Shown here in pieces: positions 25,415 to 32,203 of a stretch of DNA of 32,203 nt (within the stretch, counting starts at the first letter, position 1; each line of letters begins with the position of its first letter). This DNA is from Herbaspirillum sp. YR522 (GTDB lineage: Bacteria; Pseudomonadota; Gammaproteobacteria; Burkholderiales; Burkholderiaceae_D). Under the pieces are notes generated by a model. The model was given only the letters and a program-made list of their open reading frames with translations. It ran no database searches and had not been told where the DNA came from. The translations under genes were made by a program, and so were the position numbers. The stretch is from the NCBI RefSeq assembly GCF_000282575.1, contig NZ_AKJA01000042.1, positions 1-32,203 on the forward strand, read 5' to 3'.

Positions 25415-25482
25415 CCGGAACGAAACGTTTTCATCCTTCATGAACGGGACACCAGTTCCTGTAGCCAACCCAGAAAGAATCC

Positions 25483-27663
25483 ATGTCTATTCGTCTCACC
25501 CCACTCGCCGCTGCCCTGGCGCTGGCCTTCGTCGCCCCATTGCCAGCGCTGGCGCAAACCGATAGCACCGCTACCACCGGCACCGACGGCACTGCACTGC
25601 CGACGGTCACCGTCAACGCATCGGCCGATGCCTCTGCCGAGGGCTTGCCGGCGCCGTATGCGGGTGGACAGGTGGCGCGGGGTGGACGGGTGGGCTTTCT
25701 GGGCAACAAGGATTATCTGAGCACGCCATTCAATACCACCAGTTATACCTCCGAGCTGATCAAGGATCAGCAAACACGCAGCGTTGCCGATGTGCTGCAG
25801 AACGACCCCTCGGTGCGCATCTCGCGCGGCTTCGGCAACTTCCAGGAGCTGTACATGATCCGCGGCTTCCCGCTGTACTCGGACGACCTGGCCTACAACG
25901 GCCTGTATGGTCTGCTGCCGCGCCAGTACGTTGCAACCGAATTGCTCGAACGGGTCGAGGTACTGCGCGGCGCCAGTGCCTTCCTCAACGGCATGACGCC
26001 AGGAAGCACAGCCGTGGGCGGCACCATCAACCTGCTGCCCAAGCGCGCCACCACCGAGCCACTGTCGCAAGCCACCGTGGGCTGGGAAACGGGCGGACAG
26101 GTCTATACCGCGGCCGATATCGGCCGCCGCTTCGGTCCCGACGAGCGCATGGGCATTCGCGTCAATGCGGCACGCCGCGAAGGCGGCACCGCCATCGATA
26201 ACGAAAACCGCGAACTCAACTTGGCCTCGATCGGCCTCGATTATCGCGGCAACAGCTTCCGCCTGTCTGCCGACATCGGCTACCAGGAACAGAAGCTGAG
26301 GCAGCCACGCCCCAGCGTGACGATCGGCACCTTCATCCCCAATGTCCCCGGCAGCAGCACCAATTACGCCCAGCCGTGGAGCTACTCCGACGAACGCGAT
26401 ATCTTCGGCACCCTGCGCGGCGAATTCGACCTGTCACAGAACGTGATGGCATGGGTAGCTTACGGTAGCCGTTTCGGTACCGAAAGCAACAGCCTGTCGC
26501 CCATCACCGTTTCGGCCGCCGATGGCTCGGCCAGCAGCTACCGCTTTGACAATCGTCGGCGCGACTATGTACGCACCGGCGAAGCCGGTATTCGTGCAAA
26601 GTTTGCCACCGCCGCGATAAAGCATGAGGTCACCGCGACTGCGTCGGTCTACAAGCAAGATATCAAGAACGCCTATGCGCTGGGCGGCGCGATCACCACC
26701 AGCATCTATGCACCGGTGGCCGTTTCGCAACCTGCTACCACCACTGCGGCCACGGATGGCGGTGACATGGCCAATCCGCGTACGACGGAAACCATCGAGT
26801 TGACCAGTGTCGCGCTGGCCGACACCCTGTCATTTCTGGACGACCGCCTGCAGGTGACCGCAGGCGCGCGCTACCAGAATATCAAGGACGTCAGCTATGC
26901 CTATTTCACCGCCGCTCAGACCGGTGCCTACGACAAGAGCGCCGTGACGCCGCTGCTGGCGGCAGTCTATCGGCTCACCGACAGCGTTTCGGTCTACGGC
27001 AATTATTCGCAGGGCCTGCAGAAGGGCCCCACGGCCATTGCCCCGGCAAGCAACGCCGGCCAGGTCTTCGCGCCGTACAAGTCGCGCCAGAAAGAACTCG
27101 GCCTGAAGTACGACGGCGGCAAGCTCGGTGGCAGCCTGGCCGTGTTCAGCACCAACAAGCCCAATACCGTGACCGAGAACAACGTCACCAGCCTCAATGG
27201 CGAACAACGCAATCGCGGTATCGAGCTCTCTGCGTTCGGCACGCCCATGCGCGGCCTCAAGGTGCTGGGCGGCATTACCCTGCTGGAAGCCAAGCAGACC
27301 CATACCCAGAGCGGCACCAATGACGGCAAGGATGCCGTCGGTGTGCCACGTACCCAGGCCAATCTCGGCGCAGAGCTGGATGTGCCTGGCGTGCAGGGCC
27401 TGAGTCTGAATGCCCGCGCGGTCTACACCGGGGCGCAGTACGGTACGTCAGCCAACAACTTGCAAATCGGTGCCTGGACCCGCTATGACCTTGGCGCCCG
27501 CTACCTGATGAATGTCGGCCAGCGTGTCGTCACCGTGCGTGCCCGTGTCGATAACGTACTCAACAAGAACTATTGGTCGGCCGTGACGCACACCGACTTC
27601 AGCGACTATCTGGTACAGAGCACGCCGCGTACCTTCACGTTGTCGGCATCGGTCGATTTCTGA
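25483..27663 (+). CDS. TonB-dependent siderophore receptor
   Basis: A 726-residue outer-membrane receptor with signal peptide MSIRLTPLAAALALAFVAP (cleavage after ALA near residue 24). A TonB-box-like segment, PTVTVNAS, lies at about 40-47. A plug domain contains SVADVLQNDPSVRISRG, YMIRGFPL, LERVEVLRGASAFLNGMTPG and GGTINLLPKR. The 22-strand barrel ends in the C-terminal aromatic FTLSASVDF. The plug style resembles hydroxamate (ferrichrome-type) receptors such as FcuA/FhuA, but the ligand cannot be fixed from sequence. Iron regulation is supported by the upstream Fur box. It is monocistronic with its own terminator; no siderophore biosynthesis genes are adjacent. Confidence 0.95.
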   Translation: MSIRLTPLAAALALAFVAPLPALAQTDSTATTGTDGTALPTVTVNASADASAEGLPAPYAGGQVARGGRVGFLGNKDYLSTPFNTTSYTSELIKDQQTRSVADVLQNDPSVRISRGFGNFQELYMIRGFPLYSDDLAYNGLYGLLPRQYVATELLERVEVLRGASAFLNGMTPGSTAVGGTINLLPKRATTEPLSQATVGWETGGQVYTAADIGRRFGPDERMGIRVNAARREGGTAIDNENRELNLASIGLDYRGNSFRLSADIGYQEQKLRQPRPSVTIGTFIPNVPGSSTNYAQPWSYSDERDIFGTLRGEFDLSQNVMAWVAYGSRFGTESNSLSPITVSAADGSASSYRFDNRRRDYVRTGEAGIRAKFATAAIKHEVTATASVYKQDIKNAYALGGAITTSIYAPVAVSQPATTTAATDGGDMANPRTTETIELTSVALADTLSFLDDRLQVTAGARYQNIKDVSYAYFTAAQTGAYDKSAVTPLLAAVYRLTDSVSVYGNYSQGLQKGPTAIAPASNAGQVFAPYKSRQKELGLKYDGGKLGGSLAVFSTNKPNTVTENNVTSLNGEQRNRGIELSAFGTPMRGLKVLGGITLLEAKQTHTQSGTNDGKDAVGVPRTQANLGAELDVPGVQGLSLNARAVYTGAQYGTSANNLQIGAWTRYDLGARYLMNVGQRVVTVRARVDNVLNKNYWSAVTHTDFSDYLVQSTPRTFTLSASVDF

Positions 27664-27687
27664 CCGCTAGACCAGCTGCCGGATAAG

Positions 27688-27716
27688 AAAAGGGAAGCCC
27701 AGGCTTCCCTTTTTTC
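27688..27716 (+). terminator. Intrinsic terminator of the siderophore receptor gene
   Basis: The stem AAGGGAAGCC/GGCTTCCCTT with a 2-nt centre is followed by a T-run ending in C. It lies 24 nt after the receptor stop and could also act for the convergent GNAT gene. Confidence 0.9.
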
Positions 27717-27735
27717 ATTTACCACCTGCAGTCGT

Positions 27736-28239
27736 TCACCCCACCCGCTTGCCCAGGATCACCAGGTCCCGCTCCACGCCGTCGAGAGTGGCTACGCGGG
27801 GCATGTTGGCCCACTTCTCGAAGGCGAACGCCTCGAACAGCTTCAGGCTCGGTTGGTTATGTCCGAACACGAAACCCAGCAGCGTGTGAACCTTCACCGC
27901 CGGGGCATGGGCAATCGCCTGCTCCATGAAGTAACGGCCCAATCCCTGGCCGCGCGCCTGCTCATGGATGTAGATCGACAATTCGGCCGTGCCGGCATAG
28001 GCCGGGCGTCCATAGAAGTTCGAAAACGACAGCCAACCGATCACTTGGCCCTCGCGCTCGGCCACCCATAGCGGACGCGCATCGGGGCGGTGTTCGTCGA
28101 ACCAGGCCTGGCGCGATTCGACCGGTACCGGATCGGTGTCGGCCGTGACCTGGCGCGACGCCACGGTGCTGTTGTAGATCGCCACGATGGCGGGCAGGTC
28201 GGCCTGGACGGCCAGGCGATGGGTAAAGGCAGGTCGCAT
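27736..28239 (-). CDS. GNAT N-acetyltransferase, phosphinothricin/methionine-sulfone type
   Basis: A 167-residue acetyltransferase of the PAT/MddA/YncA branch: IVAIYNSTVASRQVTADTDPV near the N-terminus, WLSFSNFYGRPAYAGTAELSIYI and the acetyl-CoA motif EQARGQGLGRYFMEQAI, then GFVFGHNQPSLKLFEAFAFEKW. Such enzymes acetylate glutamate analogues or amino acids (phosphinothricin, methionine sulfone or sulfoximine). The natural substrate here is unknown. It follows holB by 35 bp on the same strand and so may be read from the mltG-tmk-holB transcript. Confidence 0.9.
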   Translation of the reverse strand: MRPAFTHRLAVQADLPAIVAIYNSTVASRQVTADTDPVPVESRQAWFDEHRPDARPLWVAEREGQVIGWLSFSNFYGRPAYAGTAELSIYIHEQARGQGLGRYFMEQAIAHAPAVKVHTLLGFVFGHNQPSLKLFEAFAFEKWANMPRVATLDGVERDLVILGKRVG

Positions 28240-28274
28240 GTATGAATCGATGGCTCAGCGGTGACAGGAAGGTG

Positions 28275-29312
<1,038 letters not shown>

Positions 29313-29318
29313 GGAGGC

Positions 29319-29927
29319 CTAGAGAGGGGCGACGATGCTGCGCAGTTCGTCCTGGATCGCCGGGATCGGACGGGTCGAATCGATGATGCGGAAACGGCCG
29401 GCGAACTGGGCTGCGCGGCGCAGGTATTCGGTGCGGGTGGCGTGGAAGAAATCGGCCTGTTCCTGCTCGAACTTGTCCGGCGTGCGCTCGGCATCGAGCC
29501 TGGCCCGCGCCACCTCCAGCGGCACATCGAACAACAGTGTGAGGTCGGGCTGCAGGGCCGGATGCACCAGGCGTTCAAGCGTTTCGAGCTTGTCGCGCGC
29601 GAGCTTGCGCCCACCGCCCTGGTAGGCGAAGCTGGCATCGGAGAAGCGGTCCGAGATGACCCAGGCGCCGCGCGCCAGGGCTGGCTCGATCACCTGCGCC
29701 AGGTGCTCCCGGCGCGAGGCGAACATCAGCAAGGCCTCGGTCTCGAGGTGCATCTTCTGGTGCAACAGCACCTCGCGCAGGCGTTCGCCCAGTTCGGTGC
29801 CGCCCGGCTCGCGGGTGGTGACCACCTCCAGGCCACGCGCACGCAGCAACTCGGCCACGAACGGGATATGGGTTGACTTGCCGGCGCCGTCGATGCCTTC
29901 GAAGGTGATGAATTTGCCTGGTGCCAT
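29319..29927 (-). CDS. tmk: Thymidylate kinase
   Basis: Phosphorylates dTMP to dTDP in DNA precursor synthesis. The 202-residue product has the P-loop [26 protein letters not shown], the DR motif [19 protein letters not shown], and a LID segment with [16 protein letters not shown]. Length is typical. The ATG at 29927 begins the family N-terminus [11 protein letters not shown]; the frame is open 70 codons further upstream over the mltG 3' end, without homology. It lies between mltG (37 bp) and holB (6 bp) in one transcript. Confidence 0.96.
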   Translation of the reverse strand: MAPGKFITFEGIDGAGKSTHIPFVAELLRARGLEVVTTREPGGTELGERLREVLLHQKMHLETEALLMFASRREHLAQVIEPALARGAWVISDRFSDASFAYQGGGRKLARDKLETLERLVHPALQPDLTLLFDVPLEVARARLDAERTPDKFEQEQADFFHATRTEYLRRAAQFAGRFRIIDSTRPIPAIQDELRSIVAPL

Positions 29928-29964
29928 GAAGCGATCGTCGTATTGGATAGGGTGAAATGCGGCT

Positions 29965-30945
29965 TCAACGCTGGTAGCGATTGACCGCCTGGTTGTGCTC
30001 GGAGAGGTTGCTCGAGAAGTGGCTGGTGCCGTCTCCCCGCGCCACGAAGTATAAGGCCTCGGTCTTGTCCGGGTTGAGTGCGGCGGCCAGCGACGCCGCG
30101 CCCGGCAGCGAGATGGGCGTGGGCGGCAGGCCGGCACGGGTGTAGGTGTTGTAGGCGGTGTCGGTGGTCAGGTCGACCCGGCGGATCTTGCCCTGGTAGC
30201 GATCGCCCATGCCGTAGATCACGGTCGGATCGGTCTGCAGCAGCATGCCGACCTTGAGCCGGTTGGTGAAGACCCCCGCCACCAGGCCGCGCTCGGACTT
30301 CTGGCCGGTCTCCTTCTCGACGATGGATGCCATGATCAAGGCCTCGTAGGGCGAGCGGTAAGGCAACGACAGGTCGCGCCGGGCCCAGGCGTCGTTGAGT
30401 TTCCTGTTCATCAGCGTGAAGGCCTGGCGATATACCTGCATGTCGCTGGCGCCCTTGGCGAACAGGTAGGTATCGGGAAAGAACAGGCCCTCGGGATGGC
30501 TGTATTCGTTGGTCAGCTTGGCCAGGATCTGCTGGTCGGTCCAGTTGGCAGTGTCATGTTTCAAGGCCGGCTGCTCGGCGATGGCGCGGCGCATCTGCTT
30601 GAAGCTCCAGCCTTCGATCACCGTCAGCGCCTGCTGGGCGAATTCGCCGCGCACCAGTTGCTGCAACAGGCGGGTGGGCGTGGTGCCGGGCTTGAGTTCG
30701 TAGCTGCCGGCCTTGATGCGCGCACCTTCGCCGCTGATGCGGGCAAACAGCGCGAACAGGTCCGGGTTCAGCGGTACCCCGGCCGCGGCGATCTGTTGCG
30801 CGGCGCCATTGACGCCAGCGCCGGGCGTGACGGTGAAATCGATCGCCTGTGCCTGGGCGTCGGTGATCGGCTGGCGCGACCAATAGAACCCGGCCGCCGC
30901 CACCAGCGCCGCCAACAGCAGCAATGTCAGTAATAGCCTCTTCAT
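29965..30945 (-). CDS. mltG: Endolytic murein transglycosylase MltG
   Basis: Inner-membrane lytic transglycosylase of the YceG family, thought to cut nascent glycan strands and set their length. The 326-residue protein has one N-terminal membrane helix (about 4-20), a LysM-like segment ([20 protein letters not shown]), and a catalytic core. The probable catalytic Glu210 is in ASIVEKETG, with [26 protein letters not shown] and [10 protein letters not shown]. It heads the mltG-tmk-holB unit and is divergent from ygfZ. Confidence 0.95.
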   Translation of the reverse strand: MKRLLLTLLLLAALVAAAGFYWSRQPITDAQAQAIDFTVTPGAGVNGAAQQIAAAGVPLNPDLFALFARISGEGARIKAGSYELKPGTTPTRLLQQLVRGEFAQQALTVIEGWSFKQMRRAIAEQPALKHDTANWTDQQILAKLTNEYSHPEGLFFPDTYLFAKGASDMQVYRQAFTLMNRKLNDAWARRDLSLPYRSPYEALIMASIVEKETGQKSERGLVAGVFTNRLKVGMLLQTDPTVIYGMGDRYQGKIRRVDLTTDTAYNTYTRAGLPPTPISLPGAASLAAALNPDKTEALYFVARGDGTSHFSSNLSEHNQAVNRYQR

Positions 30946-30992
30946 ACCGAATGCAAAATCCTTGATCCCAAACGCGTTTTTCTCGACATCTC

Positions 30993-30998
30993 TATAAT
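30993..30998 (+). promoter_or_regulatory. -10 box in the mltG/ygfZ divergent region
   Basis: Perfect TATAAT on the plus strand, about 150 bp upstream of ygfZ. No convincing -35 at 16-18 bp was found, so the promoter call is tentative. Confidence 0.35.
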
Positions 30999-31024
30999 CT
31001 GTGTCAGACAGGCCCCAGCATGCA

Positions 31025-31044
31025 GCTCGCCGTGATTGGCGAGC
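31025..31044. other. Hairpin in the mltG/ygfZ intergenic region
   Basis: Perfect 7-bp inverted repeat GCTCGCC/GGCGAGC with a 6-nt loop, just upstream of a Fur-like site and within the proposed ygfZ leader. No T-run follows on the plus strand. Confidence 0.45.
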
Positions 31045-31049
31045 ACAGT

Positions 31050-31068
31050 GCTAATGATAATCGCTGGC
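31050..31068 (+). promoter_or_regulatory. Fur-box-like site upstream of ygfZ
   Basis: Matches the 19-bp Fur consensus at 14 of 19 positions, including an unbroken AATGATAATC. It lies about 55 bp downstream of the TATAAT box and 78 bp upstream of the ygfZ start. Confidence 0.35.
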
Positions 31069-31146
31069 ACGACAGTTGCCTAATCCGCGATTGTCGGTGG
31101 CCGTACCTGCCTAACCGCTAATCCGTTTCGCCTGACTCGTTTTCCT

Positions 31147-32203
31147 ATGACAGAACTGACCGCCTCGACCTCCGTCTGGCTCGACTTCCTCAAGCAGCAG
31201 GGAGCGCAATTCGACGCCGCCGATGCCACCGCCTTGCTGGGCTTCGGCGCCAGCGCGCCTGCTCCCGAGACGCTGGAAAGCTTCATGGCGCCGTTGACCG
31301 GGCTGGGCATCATCGGCGCGGCCGGCGACGACGCCGCCAGTTTCCTGCACAACCAGTTGACCAACGACGTCGAGCGGCTCGACAGCAACCAGGCGCGCCT
31401 GGCCGGCTATTGCACCGCCAAGGGGCGCCTGCTGGCCAGCTTCCTGGTCTGGCGCAACGCCGAATCGATCTACCTGCAACTGCCGCGCGCGCTGCAGCCG
31501 GCGATCCAGAAACGTCTGCAGATGTTCGTACTGCGCGCCAAGGCCAAGCTGACCGATGAAGGCGCCAATACCGCCATCATCGGCCTGGCCGGCCCGGCCG
31601 CGCGCAACGCCCTGGCCGAATGGTATCCGGTGCTGCCGGCCGAGCCCTACGCCAAGATCGACAATGCCAACGGCACGCTGATCCGGGTGGCCGACTCCGC
31701 CGGCCACCCCCGCTACCAGTGGATCACCCGGCCCGAGACCGCCATCGGCGCCTGGCCACGCCTGGCGCAACACCTGAGCCCGACCGGGCCCCAGGCATGG
31801 CGCCTGTCCGATATCCGCGCCGGCGTGCCGCAGATCATTGCCGGCACGCAAGAGCAGTTCGTGCCGCAGATGATCAACTATGAACTGATCGGTGGCGTCA
31901 ATTTCAAGAAGGGCTGCTATCCGGGACAGGAGATCGTCGCCCGCAGCCAGTACCTGGGCAAGCTCAAGCGCCGCACCATGCTGGCCAGCATCGATAGCGA
32001 CACCGCCGCGGCCGGCGACGAGGTGTTCTCGGTGGCCGACCCGGCGCAGCCCTGCGGCATGCTGGTCAACGCCGAGCGCTGCGGCGAGGGGCGCTCGTTG
32101 GCGCTGGTCGAGATCAAGCTGGCCGCCGCCGAGGGTGAGGTCCGGCTGGGCGCCGCCGATGGCGCGGCGCTGCATTTCCACGCGCTGCCCTACGCGCTGG
32201 TCG
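31147..32203 (+). CDS. ygfZ: Folate-binding protein YgfZ, cut by the window end
   Basis: The first 352 codons of a tetrahydrofolate-dependent protein that supports assembly or repair of certain iron-sulfur enzymes. It is related to the T-protein of the glycine cleavage system. The family signature K-G-C-Y-x-G-Q-E is present as KGCYPGQE at residues 255-262, with the essential Cys257. The upstream parts FLHNQLTNDVERL, GYCTAKGRLLASF and RLSDIRAGVPQI also fit. The frame runs off the window with no stop; family length (about 325-360) suggests only a few codons are missing. It is divergent from mltG, as commonly seen in proteobacteria. Confidence 0.95.
   Translation, partial: MTELTASTSVWLDFLKQQGAQFDAADATALLGFGASAPAPETLESFMAPLTGLGIIGAAGDDAASFLHNQLTNDVERLDSNQARLAGYCTAKGRLLASFLVWRNAESIYLQLPRALQPAIQKRLQMFVLRAKAKLTDEGANTAIIGLAGPAARNALAEWYPVLPAEPYAKIDNANGTLIRVADSAGHPRYQWITRPETAIGAWPRLAQHLSPTGPQAWRLSDIRAGVPQIIAGTQEQFVPQMINYELIGGVNFKKGCYPGQEIVARSQYLGKLKRRTMLASIDSDTAAAGDEVFSVADPAQPCGMLVNAERCGEGRSLALVEIKLAAAEGEVRLGAADGAALHFHALPYALV

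Overview
The window reads as chromosomal DNA of a high-GC betaproteobacterium of the Burkholderiales, most likely Oxalobacteraceae (the Herbaspirillum/Janthinobacterium/Massilia side). The evidence is the tig-clpP-clpX-lon block, a RegB/RegA redox pair, the three-enzyme HpnCDE route to squalene, and a ygfZ/mltG-tmk-holB/tatD housekeeping neighbourhood. The family placement is inferred from protein resemblance and gene order, not from a search.

Layout. 1-6900 (minus strand): a tRNA-Val/tRNA-Asp unit with promoter and terminator, then the proteostasis genes lon, clpX, clpP and tig; tig-clpP look co-transcribed and end at a strong terminator. 6900-9180: creA and a DUF1653 gene (minus), tRNA-Leu(UAG) (plus), a gene-poor stretch with a 14-C homopolymer, and a small two-helix membrane protein. 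9180-13308: squalene synthesis genes hpnC, hpnD and hpnE (plus), with an HDOD-domain gene inserted on the other strand between hpnC and hpnD. 13297-20673: the accessory region of most interest. 20791-21612: an orphan ORF, probably missing its start. 21858-25253 (minus): regB-regA-tatD-ankyrin gene. 25387-27716: a Fur-box-preceded TonB-dependent siderophore receptor with its own terminator. 27736-30945 (minus): mltG-tmk-holB-GNAT. 31147 to the end: ygfZ, cut by the window edge.

The accessory region encodes a complete type I secretion machine on the minus strand: an HlyD-type adaptor, a C39-peptidase ABC exporter and a TolC-type outer membrane protein, tightly packed. Upstream lie five small genes (36-66 codons) on the same strand. 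Each starts with a 14-15 residue leader of the double-glycine type (M-[KQ]-x-[IV]-S ... GG), the class of leader that C39 exporters remove. Two of the five have no annotation-length ORF because they are under 60 codons. The predicted cores share a Gly/Asn/aromatic pattern (N-x-G, then alternating hydrophobics, then a Leu-Pro turn) and contain almost no cysteine. Nothing resembling a RiPP-modifying enzyme or an obvious immunity gene is visible. An lldD-like FMN enzyme gene sits between the two peptide groups on the opposite strand. The first peptide gene of each group is preceded by the same 24-nt element (20/24 identical), and hairpins separate the peptide genes. I regard this as a candidate undescribed multi-peptide double-glycine secretion system (bacteriocin, signalling or surface/amyloid peptides; function not decidable from sequence).

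No CRISPR array, rRNA, complete insertion sequence or prophage was seen.
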